Assembly: GCA_002104905.1 (NCBI GenBank)
Contig: MCFE01000161.1
Span: 1-64,000, forward strand
From: Basidiobolus meristosporus CBS 931.73
Taxonomy: Eukaryota; Basidiobolomycota; Basidiobolomycetes; Basidiobolales; Basidiobolaceae
Reading direction: 5' to 3'
DNA: 64,000 bases
Shown here: positions 12,238 to 24,095 of the stretch, piece after piece
Layout: every line of letters starts with the position of its first letter
Position numbering within the stretch: the first letter of the stretch is position 1
Notes under the pieces: model-generated
Databases searched by the model: none
The model's input: the letters and a program-made list of their open reading frames with translations, nothing else
What the model was told of the DNA's origin: nothing
Program-made: the position numbers and the translations under genes

Positions 12238-13133
12238 AAGTATCTTCGTATGTTTTACCACCACCTCAACCAAGTATGGATGACATCCACCTGATAATAT
12301 ACCATTGGCCATGAAATGGATATACTCCAACTTGCATGTATATATTGATAAAAGCTTTTAATCTGAATACGAGCATTACTGTCGAAACGGCGGATGAAGG
12401 TCTGGCACAAATTCTCATTTATTGAATGTCTGTATCGGGTTGTCGAATTCTCGGTGCACAGGAAATGTAATCGTTAACACCATGAGAGTCCCCGTCATAG
12501 GTAATTGCTGCATTGATGGCAGTGTACTATAATGTGGGGAAAGGAGCCACTGTTTCTCACGCAATCCGTAAGGATCCCACAGCGGTGTCCATGCCGTTTG
12601 GTATCACTGGAGTCAACGTACCAAGAAGTCATGGCTCCTTCACAACAAAGACCTTTTAGGACTCTTTCTCGTATCCATCGGGATTCTTACATCCGAACCT
12701 GAATTGTCTCATTGCAGCGTGAGGATCAACAGAAATGAGCAGGTTACAGATAAACCCCTGAAACACTAGGGACAAAGTACCTTATAGTATGCAGATAGAA
12801 GTTTCGGATTCAGAGGCATATGACGGAATAAAGAATGTAAAGCTTAGATCAAAATTTGGTTTACACGGGCGTCCAATTGGGGGTAAGCCTTGCTCTCCAA
12901 TTTCTTGACGTTCCTACCTAACCCTCATGCAAAAAGCTTTCTGTCACTCACAGAACTCCTCACCGCATTAGTTGACCAAAAATATATGATACAGCTGTTA
13001 CATGGAGGCCGATTAAGTCACAGATGTAGCTTAGTCTATTACGATTGTTAAATAGTGGCTACCAATTAGTGGGCGAGCCACCCTGAGAATCAAACAAGTT
13101 TTTGAATATTGAGGCGCGACAAATCGCAGCTGA
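12238..13133. other. Intergenic, no gene seen
   Basis: Sequence between the 11671 gene and the promoter of the Kre9-like gene. No coding region or repeat could be supported. Confidence 0.45.
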
Positions 13134-13139
13134 TATAAA
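13134..13139 (+). promoter_or_regulatory. TATA box of the Kre9/KNH-like gene
   Basis: TATAAA located 80-85 nt upstream of the ATG at 13219. It falls inside the longer open frame that starts at 13102, which is why the downstream ATG is preferred. Confidence 0.55.
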
Positions 13140-13218
13140 TGGCAGTACTGGTTGTGACGGCGAAATTCTTTCATTCATCAGACCACCACTGGGAGCATCA
13201 CACCTGTGCCATTTGAAA

Positions 13219-13902
13219 ATGAGGAATTGTTGGCCTTTGACGTGGAGAGTGATTCTGTTAATTCAGGTCTGGTCAATAAGCATTACTTGCGCGGAATTCG
13301 ATAAACTCCAGCCATGGGGGCCAAATGAATATGGGTGCATGACTTTGAAGGGGCCCGCGGAGCACTCCAAAATCGAAGCAAACTCGATGATAACCCTCGA
13401 TTGGAGCGCGCTTAGCTGCGGTCATAGGATAGCCACTGGTTTACTGGCACCTTATGATCTTCGACTGTACAACAATCTGAGAGTACTTCCAGAGACAAGT
13501 AATAGTGAGAACTTAGTGGGCTATGACATGGCAGTTCTTATTTCTGACTCCATTGACAACAATACATCATCCTACACTTGGAAGGTGCCAAACATTGATG
13601 ATTCGAGCATCAATGAGAATCAATTCTTCTTACGAGTAGCGTCTCAGTATCTGTCACACCCAAAAAAACCAACTATATTCGCAGTGACTGGCCCTTTCTC
13701 TATATTGAAGCCTCAAAATATAGTCTTACCTGAGCTGCCTTCCAATCAAGCATACAGTCCATCCAAAATCGAGCCCCCCAAAAACTCTTCCAAACTAACC
13801 TCTGCCCAATTCAGAAGTCACAGCAACCCTGCCTTCGGTTTGGTTGACCCAAGCTTGACTATTGTCCTGGCTTTTGCAGTTTTATGGTCTTTTGATGTAT
13901 AG
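13219..13902 (+). CDS. Secreted Kre9/KNH1-like cell-wall protein, probably GPI-anchored
   Basis: 227 aa, single exon. The chosen start gives a clean signal peptide (MRNCWPLTWRVILLIQVW...) and follows a TATA box by 80 nt; the longer frame from 13102 adds a non-secretory extension. The mature part matches the plan of the yeast cell-wall synthesis Kre9/Knh1 domain found in Ser/Thr-rich GPI proteins. It has a 'gPaehskIeAnsmITLdW' opening strand, an LGY-type middle strand ('LVGYDMAVL'), a 'YTWKVP' strand and a final 'FSIL' strand (about residues 27-165). A Pro/Ser-rich linker and a C-terminal hydrophobic tail ending at the stop are compatible with GPI attachment. Kre9-family proteins act in beta-1,6-glucan and wall assembly; the precise role here is inference. 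Confidence 0.65.
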   Translation: MRNCWPLTWRVILLIQVWSISITCAEFDKLQPWGPNEYGCMTLKGPAEHSKIEANSMITLDWSALSCGHRIATGLLAPYDLRLYNNLRVLPETSNSENLVGYDMAVLISDSIDNNTSSYTWKVPNIDDSSINENQFFLRVASQYLSHPKKPTIFAVTGPFSILKPQNIVLPELPSNQAYSPSKIEPPKNSSKLTSAQFRSHSNPAFGLVDPSLTIVLAFAVLWSFDV

Positions 13903-16033
13903 CATGCTGATAGAAGATTTCTCGTGGTTTTAGTTTGTTTCTTGTGGTATAATTAATAAGTAAATTATCAACCGATTTTGACAGGGGAATAAATACTACT
14001 TTGCTACGCACTATGATTGGAACTTGGAAAGCCACTTCTAAACCATATCGATATCTACGTTCAAACGAAAGCGGTAACGAGGAGCGTCTCGACGCACCTT
14101 ATAATCAGATCTCCTTCCTGCGCGTTAAATGTAAATTGATATTCTCGTACTCCTCAGAATAAAAGCACATATAGATGACTGCTGTTTGGTGAGCGATTAC
14201 GAATTTTTTGGATTGGTTCGACGCTGAATGTTCTCCACGGACATCCGTTTGGCCGAATTTCTCAAGGCTGAAGAAACTGAGTGTCTTTGGTCTGGTAGAA
14301 CCTGTTGAAATTCCAACCCTCAGCATCCTCTTGGAAAAGAAGACATAGCGATTTACTTAGCCAAGAAATGATAACATCACTGGGGAAAAACGGCAATATC
14401 TCTCCAACCAACACAATGAATCAGTGATTTGCCCACAAAAGATATTAAGCGAGCCTTCTAAGTACTCACTAGATTTTCTTGTGCCTCAAATTAAATGCCT
14501 TGTGCGCAAACCTGTTCTTGGCCCACCCTTTCAATTGAAAACGAAATATGAGCCTGCAGTAAGCTAAACTATCTTTCAAAAACCTATTGTACCTGACTAT
14601 ACCTTCAAATACGCAGGGCCAGCCATCAAAAGTACTTAGGTAGGATGTCAGCTCATTAATACAACAAAACAAATACCAGGCGCAAGTAAAATCATGCCTG
14701 TTGCTCGGTTGATAGGTTTTGTGGTAGCTCAGCGTCTCTTATTTTGACTAACTGGTCAACTGAATTAGTTTACTCGTAAGGTACTAGCCTGCTACAATTG
14801 CCTACCCTCTTTTTTAAATATGTGAGCAAGGTTAGTATTGGGGTGTACGGTGATCTCTAGAATGGAAATACCTTTAGAGATAGGTATTCATGTGGTCAAC
14901 CTCAACTCTATACTCTGGACCTGGAGACTGTAAAATAAGGTTGGTTTTACTCGGCTACAAATGAGGATAAATCATACGCGGTTTCTATCCTAGTCAAAAG
15001 CGTAGAATAATTGGGGGAGGCCCATAGGTACTTATGACAGGTATGGTTGTAAAGTGAGCACATCCATGAATGCTGACAGTATTTTATGCAAATCATCAGC
15101 TTGCCCAAGCATAATTAGCATTGCTTTAATCGAATCACCTTGAACCCGTTCTTACAAACTTGCTGATTTCTCAGGTAACCAACTCACACTATCGGAATTA
15201 ATATTCATGATTTTCGATATTACGGAGCGGGCTTTCTGTCCTTCCAGGACATCAGTGTATATTGATATAATATATGAACTTCAACCAACTAGCCAATGCT
15301 GTCACCACATACAGGTGATCACACGCCCGTGTGACGTAGATGTATTTCTGTCCAAACGAAAAGACTGATTTCCCAATGCTCATATAATTTGAGTGGAGTG
15401 AGATATCAAGATGAGATGAAGATATCCAAACCATTAGACTAGTCTCAACAATCTCCTGTCTACGCTCATCAAAGCCAGTATCACCTAGTCGACCTTTGGT
15501 ATGGACGCCACAGGTCCCTGTGTGAATCTGGCCAGTGGGAAATAGATTTACGAACCAAACCCACTTATTTCACAGCTCGCACTTAAACCTAAGTGGCACC
15601 AGTATTTCTACGGAAGAAGGTTCTAAAATAAACTCACGCTGTTGGGCCGTGACACCTCAACTTATTCCTTCATTAATCTGGAGTTGTGCTCTCCCTAGAG
15701 GTGGGCTTTCATATCCGTTGCTTGACGAGTCATGCGAACTTCATCTTGAGCTCCATCCTCGGGTAGCTACGTAATAGGCTATAATGTTGGATTGCTTAAG
15801 CTCGTTGAAATCACTATCCGTTGGCCAAATTAGGAATGCCCCCCAATCACTTCGTGATGCCAATTGGTCTCACTAAAATTCAGTTCGGGAAGTCTCAGTT
15901 CTCCCACGTAGCCAACCAAACTTCACTAGATCTCGGGCAGGAGATTATGACTGAATCAAAATAGGTGAAAACTGATCTTTATTGAAGATTATCGACTTGA
16001 GCTGAATCAGTATGGCATCACTCCCCACAGTCG
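13903..16033. other. Intergenic, no supported gene
   Basis: About 2.1 kb with only short unsupported frames on both strands. The last ~100 bases form the promoter of the Mpv17-family gene. Confidence 0.45.
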
Positions 16034-16040
16034 TATAAAA
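16034..16040 (+). promoter_or_regulatory. TATA box of the Mpv17-family gene
   Basis: TATAAAA about 100 nt upstream of the ATG at 16135. Confidence 0.5.
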
Positions 16041-16134
16041 CTCTGGTATGCCGTTGATTCCTATTCAAGTACCATCTCTACCAAGTGGTTGTATCCCTTG
16101 ATTATATTAAGCTTTAATCTTTATTAATTCGACT

Positions 16135-16961
16135 ATGTCCGAAGTACCTGTTAACGCCCCCATCAAGACCTCGGTTGTCAACGATGTGTTTAACGCTTAT
16201 GGTGGTTACTTGAACCGTTTCCCTCTTCGTACCAAAGCTGTCACCTCGGGTGTGCTTCATGGTTTGCAGGAGCTTATTTCCATGAAGATTGCTGAGTCTA
16301 TTGCGAAGAAGGAAAACCCTCAAGCCTTTGTTGGTGCTGCCGGTGAGAAGAATAAATTTTTGGTAGCCAATTATTCCAAGATTTGGAAGATGGTCGTGTA
16401 TGGTAAGTACCAAGCAGAAGCATCACCCGGGCGTGACTGTCAGGTCGCAATACGGCTTGGTCCACTGTGTAGTAACTCCACACTCATTTAGGTCTTCTTC
16501 TCAACGGGCCCATCAATCATTATGGCTACGCTATCCTCGCCAAGTTCTTCGCTGGCAAGAAGGGGCGTCTCAACCTTATCCTTCAGTTGATCGTTGCCAA
16601 CATCACTATCACTCCCATCATCAATGCAGGTATGTTGCCATGCTCAACCTATAACATAATCATCAATCCTTGCTGAAACCCTTTCTATCGCTTAGTGTTC
16701 CTGGCTTCCATGGCTGTGATTGCCGGTATCACTGACCCCAAGCAAATCGCCAACAATGTCAAGCGCGGTTTCTGGGGAGTCATCAAGAAGAGTTGGATCA
16801 TCTCCCCCACCATCCAGTTGATTGCCAACAAGACCTTGCCCTTGAACATGTGGGTTCCATTCTTCAATGTCGTCTTCTTCATTTTCGGTACATATGTCAA
16901 CTCCACCACCAAGCTCCGTCTAATTCGTGAGAACAACAAGAAGACTGAAGAATCCGAGTAA
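16135..16961 (+). CDS. Mpv17/PMP22 family peroxisomal or mitochondrial membrane protein
   Basis: Three exons, 16135-16402, 16492-16629 and 16696-16961, give 223 aa, the usual family length (about 180-240). The donors are GTAAGT and GTATGT and both junctions are phase 1. The family pattern is visible in order: an N-terminal 'WxxYLxxxxxxPxxTKAVTSGVL'-like segment ('YLNRFPLRTKAVTSG'), a 'GPINHYGYAIL' segment where relatives have GPxxHxWY, and the C-terminal W-x3-P-x2-Q-L-I-A-N-x4-P core followed by a hydrophobic helix. Four membrane segments are expected. Mpv17/PMP22 proteins sit in the inner mitochondrial or peroxisomal membrane and are proposed channels or metabolite-handling proteins; which membrane applies here is not evident. 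The C terminus is basic and acidic, with no obvious peroxisomal signal. Confidence 0.9.
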
Positions 16962-17230
16962 TCGAGGTTGGAAAAGAAGAATTCTCTGGAAGTGAAATTC
17001 CTCTTGAATAACATGTTCATACACATTAGCCATTAAAAACTATTCACATTCATGAACCTCAGCATAATTCACTGCCTCCAATAAATTGAAAGTAGGACTA
17101 TTATCATCCTATGCCCGATCTGCTGCATTTTAAACGAAACTAGGCGTTAGATATTAGATATTTATTCGCTTGACCAACTGTTAGTTGTGCATATATACAG
17201 AGAACCTCGCATCCAGACAACCACTCGCCA

Positions 17231-18458
17231 TTAGGTTGCGTTGTCTCCAGCACTTTCGATAAATTCCAACAAAAGCTTATTATATCTTTCTTCCTGCTCG
17301 ACTGGAACAACATGTCCAGACCCACGGAATACTTCGACCCTTGCCTCCAGCTCCTTTGCCAGGTAATACGAGTTACTGGGGCGCACCAGCAGGTCAATAG
17401 TGCCTGTGACCACCAATATAGGAAACCCTTTATCCCTAATCTCACGAAGTCTTTTTGCGCTTACATAATGCCGGATGACTGCTGAGGATTGTCCCATAAT
17501 CCCTATGATTGTGGGTTCAGGGGCTGCCCTTGCTGTTTCCAGCATACCAACAAACGTTCTTTCACGGTTAGTTTTATAACCAGTTTTTTCGGGCGCAGCA
17601 CTATCAAGCCAGGCCTATAGATGATCAAGAGGTAAAAAGAACTTAGCATAGTGGCACGGGATCAGCATGTTTACCGCTACATACAGTTGGATACAACAGC
17701 TCAGTATTACAGCGTGCTCTAGACGCAATGCTAATACACAGCATTGATCTACCCAAGGCGATCAAACCGGCCAATGGAACCAAGGTCCTTCCAGCATGGG
17801 TTGAAGTCAATACTAGCGACCCGATCATTCCCGGAGGAGCTATCAAACTAAGCTCCAGAGAGATCATTCCCCCCATACTAATACCAACAATATGGGTGTT
17901 GGATGTCCAACCTAAGTGTTCAAGAAGATCAAGAGCATCTTTTGCCATTTCAGAGGTACTAAGTGAAAGTTAGAATAACATGAAGTGGGAACAAGGTTTG
18001 ATATTAACAAACAACTTACGTATAAGCCCCCAGTGGCGAATCTGAATTGACAATACAATGGTTAGTTGTTGTTCGACGTAGAGTTGTGTTGACAAGAAGA
18101 TACCGGATCGACCCACTCCACGATTATCAAAGAAGCATGCTTGATAGCCACGCTCAGCAAGGAAATTTGCCTTCAACATGAGCGTATGTAAGATTACAAC
18201 CGATCTGAAAGGTGCTAGATGTGTGACATACCTGAAGTCTCCAGGCGTATCCGCTAATTAAATACCCTAGCATGCAAAATAGTTAGAGGCATTCACGAGA
18301 CGAAGATAGAGTAAAGAACAACCCATGATCAGGAGCACTTTGACTTTTGCATCAGTAGGCCCTCGAAGTTCATAATAAAGACGAGCTGGTGATCCTCTCT
18401 TTTGGCCTACTGTGCAGTAGCCAGAACTAAACTCAGCATTGGTTTCCTCACGAGACAT
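17231..18458 (-). CDS. Alpha/beta hydrolase (serine hydrolase)
   Basis: Six exons on the minus strand: 18458-18323, 18266-18232, 18170-18104, 18041-18020, 17958-17685 and 17614-17231. They total 918 nt and 305 aa with all phases consistent; exon 4 is only 22 nt. The fold landmarks are the oxyanion-side 'LLIMG' strand, the 'FFDNRGVGRS' strand-loop, the nucleophile elbow G-I-S-M-G-G with Ser114, the acid in 'VTGTIDLLV' (Asp252) and the histidine in 'GSGHVV' (His279), so a full catalytic triad is present. The family includes esterases, epoxide hydrolases and meta-cleavage-type hydrolases; the substrate cannot be assigned. Introns carry CTAAC branch points. It is convergent with the Mpv17-family gene, with 269 nt between the stops. 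Confidence 0.9.
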
Positions 18459-21400
18459 TGCTTGGATATTTTGAAAATAGCCATGGTGGGCATCAAACGC
18501 CCCTTTAAATACACTTCATCGATTCTCCAATCCTTTTTGGGTGGGCAACCAATAAGTGGAACCTGGATAGCTGCTTACGATAACTAATTCCGTTTCATAT
18601 GGTAGTCCAATATTTCATGCTATAAACAGTGATACACTCACATGATTTTAACTATATTAATATTGTTATTCGTACACATGACTTTCTGCTCCAGCATGTC
18701 TTGTTGAAAACTGATCAATCTTCATTGGTACATTTCGGGAGGAAGCTCGTAAATGAGATTTAAATTTATGAAGATGAAACAGCCGGCAATGGCCCTCGCT
18801 CTTCAGTCGAAACAAAGTAACAGGCACTATTGCCAAACCATTAGTCATCCCATATGTATTCATCTCCTTCGACTTCCAGCTTGTATCTTGTCTGCCCTCC
18901 GGTTTGGTGTAAAGAGCCACCGCTTGTTGGTACGTGTCCCGCTACCTTTGTCGACAAACACCTGACCATTTGTATTCGAGTTTTACTCGATATGACATAT
19001 ATGTGACATGGTGAAATTGCATGGTTGAGATGCTATGAAGAGATGTCTCATCCCTTACTGAAGCGACATCCGACGAGCCGAAAGGTCAATGAATAACATT
19101 AAATCAAAAAAATGAATTCCCTTTTTCTAGCGATTCCAATAGTTTCCCCTGGGATCCTGGTGCAGACGACACCTCGGCATCAGGCAACTCTGGGAGTGCT
19201 CGCATGATTTTCACACTAGTAGCACAAGAATATCTGGTCAGATGGCATCAACTGAGGGAGCATGCCGACTTTATCTTTCTCAGTCTTAAACATTCCAGCA
19301 CGATGTGGAACTGGGTATGAAATACTTCAGTAATAAAGTTCGCAATATTCCTGCTCCAATCAACCCATATCGCAATCAAAACTCTACCGTTTTTGTGACA
19401 TGGAACCAATGTTTATCGGAATTTCTGGGCAATCTGCTCCAGGTGCAAACGAGATTCGAATCGCCAAAACTCTGCCCTCAACTTTCAAAAGATAATCCTG
19501 AATCACGGTGATAGTTTGTTGGCGATTGGTATCAATACATTCATCTAGGGTTAAACAAAATGCAGGGATCCCAGAAAAGTAGCAATATGTAGACAATATA
19601 TAATCATTTATAAGTGAAATCAGTTTACATACGGTACCTTCAAGTCTATGCAATACACTCCATGTGAAAGATCAGCCATTACACAGCAGTAATACGAATG
19701 GTGTCGGGTCAACTTGGCGAATAAAGAAATGAGAAGAAAAACCATCGATTCGATTATCATACAGATCGTTATTCGTGGAAAGGTTTGAGCGATCTCTCAA
19801 GCTTTGAGAAGTGAAAGATTAACCAGATGTCATAAGGGATCCATTGGATTGACTAGTCATCCTTTTTTCATAGGCTGTATCCGAAACATGCAGTATACGG
19901 GACGGGTGATTGCTTGTTGATAGACTCCGCCAAATTCACGAGTATTGCGATTCGCTGAGAATTTACTGCCGCTTTCACTGGATTGGCTAATGCTGTTCAG
20001 GAGCGGTCGGATGGGTTGCAAGGGGTAGGTTAGTTGGTTATGGCTTACGAACTAATCATCCTAGTTAGTTGATGGATTAAATCTCAGATAATAAACAGCT
20101 GTGAGGCCATGTAGTAGATGAACTTTATGTTAGATGACTACACAATAGGCCTGTTGGTAGCAATTGGCTCAACTCGAAACGTGATACCAACTGAGGTCGT
20201 TTAAGCGAATTGGCTTCTCCTGGTTACACTTGTGACGTTACATAGCAAGGGCTACTAAGTTACGCGTTGGATACAGGTGCCGAAACACACTAAATCCTCA
20301 AGTTAAATTGGGACTAGTATTATTTACCACCACATGTATTTCACATTGAGTGGTGGATTATTCCTGGCCCAAGTAAGCTGAAAGACCTTCATTTATTGCT
20401 TGGGGCCTTTCGCTTGAAGAGTAGTGAAAGAAATTTTCTCCGATATCCTCAGATTCCTTGTGTCTAGATACTCGTTACACGAGAAATATGATTTGGCGTT
20501 CTAGGGTTATTGAATATGGAAAATCATTCAATTTGTCAATTTATACACAACTGGACCACCACGGCAGATTGCCATAAGTTCGTTTGCTCGCCGTTCATTT
20601 TAATCTCATTCCTGACTTCGCTACTCTATAATGGTACGCATCTCGGGGATAGGATTCATGCCTTCATGGTGGCTGTGTACCTGATTTACTTCCATATGAT
20701 AAATGTTTTGTTACCTTCGAAGTGAAGACTCCCAAGTTCCAGGCCGAGTGGTGGATTTAATCCAGGCTTAGTATGGTAGACTCAAATGGATTTTGCTGTG
20801 GAATTTTACTTGCGTTCCCAGGTCTTGAAGATGGTAACTCGTAGCGCCTTAATTCGACGATTTAGACACTGGAGATGCTTTAGAGAATGTATGAGAGTAT
20901 TAGTATACGCAAATAGAATAGCCACGCCTATATTTAAATTGATCACGGCAATCTGGTTAGGCTATTGGCAATGTAGTGAATGATTGGCAAAATGAATTCA
21001 TTTGGAAGTCATACTTATATATATATATATAAAGATTAGCGTTCCAAGGCTTTTGATTCAACTTCTACCAATAACTCTCTTCAACCTTGCTTCCACCTCG
21101 GTAATTGTACAGGCGTTCAACTGATTGCTCATTCTCAGTTGAATTACCCATATAGCTACGCAACGAAATAGTTATCAGTTGTTCCTATACCACGAAAGAA
21201 CGGCGCTTTCTTTGATAGCTCAAAACCAGTCGGTATTAGAAGGCATTACTTATCACAAAAGGTAAAGTAGGAAGTGCTCAGACTGTGAGTTGAGCCAGCT
21301 CATGCACTTGGGGTACCAAATAACTAGGGACCTTATCTAGCAACTGCAACAAACCTTCTCGCCACAAACACACCCTATTAACGGTAGGTCGGCTTTCAAA

Positions 21401-21554
21401 ATCAATAGCCTGGGCTCACTTATGTCTAACTCACTTTTCGTTCACAACGCTACTCCAGGGAACTAGTGTTGGTTATTTTTGGAGTTCGCAGGAAGCAAAA
21501 ATATACTACATATTTTCTAGCCCCAGACTCACTCAACACATACAGGCTGCCACA
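18459..21554. other. Intergenic, no supported gene; (TA)8 microsatellite
   Basis: 3.1 kb without a convincing gene. A perfect TA microsatellite lies at about 21016-21031. Short frames such as 19384-19653 (minus) and 20510-20725 (plus) lack domains and splice context. Confidence 0.45.
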
Positions 21555-22431
21555 ATGATAGATATTCAGGAGCAAAAAGAGTCTTTGGGTACGAGTACCA
21601 GAATTTCTATGCATAGTCGATCCACCAACACCCGCTTCCGAAAGCGTTCCTCCAGGACGAGCAAGCACGCATCCTATGACGGATCCAGAGAGGAGCTATT
21701 CAATGATGAAAGTGCTTCGGAGACAGAAATTTCCTCCAGCAGCATGGAGACTAACAATCGCAAACGTAGCCTTCCTGAAAAATCGGGGCAGTCATCTGAT
21801 AAAGCTCGTTCAAGTGCGAAAATTTCCCGACAAGATAGGGAAAGGGTCGTTGGTGTGGAGCAATCCAACCAAGATAAGTACCCATCGAAGTCACTCTCAG
21901 CTGGTTCGTCGCATTCCCTCAGGAATGCCACTCGAGCTCAAAAGAGAAAAAGGGGGAACGCTGACCTAGAAATCCCTTCGGATGCAGAAATAGGGGGTTC
22001 CAGGCAAAGCCCAACAAGCACTGAGCCATATGAACCAAAAGCCAATACCAAAGTCCCATCTGACCAGCGGTGTTCCGCCTCTAGAAGAGAAAAAAATGCC
22101 TCTGAAAAGTGTAAGCACAAGGGATCTGCACCAGGTAAATGCTCAGGATACATGCTTTGCGAGAGGCGCAACACATACTTACAGCATCTTAGGGTCCACA
22201 ACTTACCTTCCCAAAGAAGAGAGATGCATCACGATCCAACGATTGGATACCCTGCGAGATGAGTATCAGACACTTTCCGCACAGGTGGAAATGTGGTATA
22301 GTGAGATAAGGCGTTGCACCGAACCCAAAAAGGTGGTGCGACCAGTACAAGAGAAAGAGATCATTCCACTTGTTGTCCAACGCCCTCAGCGCACTAGAAG
22401 GAAGCCCAACCGAATCTTATACGACGTATAA
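21555..22431 (+). CDS. Basic, Ser-rich hypothetical nuclear protein
   Basis: Two exons, 21555-22134 and 22193-22431, give 272 aa. The 58-nt intron (GTAAAT donor, TTAG acceptor, phase 1) is the only junction found that keeps the frame open: the more obvious TTACAG acceptor would give an immediate stop. The N-terminal two thirds are low-complexity, rich in Ser, Arg, Lys and Glu, with several nuclear-localisation-like clusters ('RKRS', 'KRKRG'). The C-terminal third holds a short helix with heptad character ('IQRLDTLRDEYQTLSAQVEM') followed by a basic tail 'PQRTRRKPNRILYDV'. No domain is recognised. A chromatin- or kinetochore-type role would be a guess from composition alone. Confidence 0.55.
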
Positions 22432-24095
22432 AGTAATTACAAGCTTCCCATCCACAAGGCAGTGGTGAAATGTATATATGTAATTGGTGCCCTGAAATCA
22501 ATTTGGCAGGACTTGTCAGTTTTTCTGCTCCTCTTCATATCAATTGTTGCTTTCATACAAGCAAGTATCAACACACGTTGGTATCTCAGGGCTCGCCTGG
22601 TCCGTAATTCTTTGGGTAATAGAGCGACTAGATTTGTTCGCAAGTTCAAACTCCACCCAACCCAACACGGCCTAGCCCTATAATTGATTTTTCGTTTTCT
22701 CCCCAATCAGTCGTCAATCATAGATAAATGTATACTAATTGTACGAAAGGGTATGATTCAAGCAATTACTCGATTTGTCGATATGAACAACAGGATATCA
22801 AAGCAATGCTGGTCAGTGCCCAACCGGACTAGACATCAAGTAGATATACTTATCATCGTGCTTACAGACCCGCCCCTGTCGCCTGAGTGGGCATGATGAC
22901 GCAAATCGATGCACCAACCCTCCTCTTCTTCAGACCCTGTGGATCACTTCTAGAATGTATCGATATGGGCAGCGTACATACTAGAACTAGCGACACATGC
23001 TGGAATTTCTGTGTATTTGCCATATGGTGGGCTTAGCGCCTTCATCCAGTGGTGACGATCAGTAATGTAGAACTGAGCCGAGGATTGGATCGGTACGAAT
23101 TGGGTACGAATTGGGATGGGCCCTATTGGCTGCGGCCAGTTCTGCAGGGTGTCGAGAATGGCAATGCCAAGTCCAAATCTAATTTGTTCTCTCCGATTAC
23201 AGCAATTCGGGTCGATTCCATAGCATCGCGATTGATCTTCCATTACTAGCTAACCTTCGCACCGCTTCTATGGTGCAGAAGCTACTTGGTAGCTATCTTG
23301 GGCCTCTGTACCATCTTTAATCCAACGGCAAAGAAATCCTCCGGCTGCTCATTCACGAGACGAGTTGAAGGCCAACTTGAGGGCGAACTCATGCATGGCG
23401 CCAACCCCTTACTAGGTCGTATCCAATGAACAATGTGACACACTTCGTATTCCTCAGAACCAGGATGCCCCTCAATTCACTGATAGGACTGGTGTATGCC
23501 ATCAATAGTCTCATTGCTGCCCCGATTGATTCGTTGGCCCATCCTCACAGGTTATTGTAAGGATTTCATAATCCCTCAATTGGTTTGCATTACAGATGTT
23601 TTAAATCTCTAGGTTGCTTTCTTGCCAGTAACCAATCTATTAGGGTTATGTGCGTTTCGACCATAACGAAAGTTTTTCGTGAGGATATGCATGCACTTTA
23701 CCTGGTGCGACGATGCACAATTGGGGCGGCAACAAGCGATGCTTTTAAGACTGGTCTTTCTGGTTACTCATGATCTTGTGTTACAACAATCTGATTTGAT
23801 CAGGCGTCAGTGTAACCTTCGGATGATCTGCTTGACACCCCATCTTAGACCCACCTGATTCGAGCAATAGGGTGTTCTCCAGGCTAATTTATTATAATGT
23901 ATTGTATTGATGTTGGTAGTAGACCTTTAAGGTTAGCTAGGATTAAAGTGCAATATAGTGGGTATCCCGGTGGTCCTTGTGGGGGAGGGGAAATGGAATG
24001 CATAAGATACAGAAGGGTCACATGCCAACCAGCGGTTTATGTACGAAGTGAAAGGTTGGCTCAGAGGGTGCGTTGGCCAACAGTTGCCTGGGGAA
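22432..24095. other. Intergenic, no supported gene
   Basis: 1.7 kb between the converging basic-protein and DHA1 transporter genes. Only short unsupported frames are seen. Confidence 0.45.

Noticed and set aside
13102-13218. Longer N terminus for the Kre9/KNH-like protein
   Set aside because: The extension is not secretory, and a TATA box lies inside it; the internal ATG gives a proper signal peptide.
16114-16413. Minus-strand 99-codon frame
   Set aside because: Antisense shadow of exon 1 of the Mpv17-family gene.
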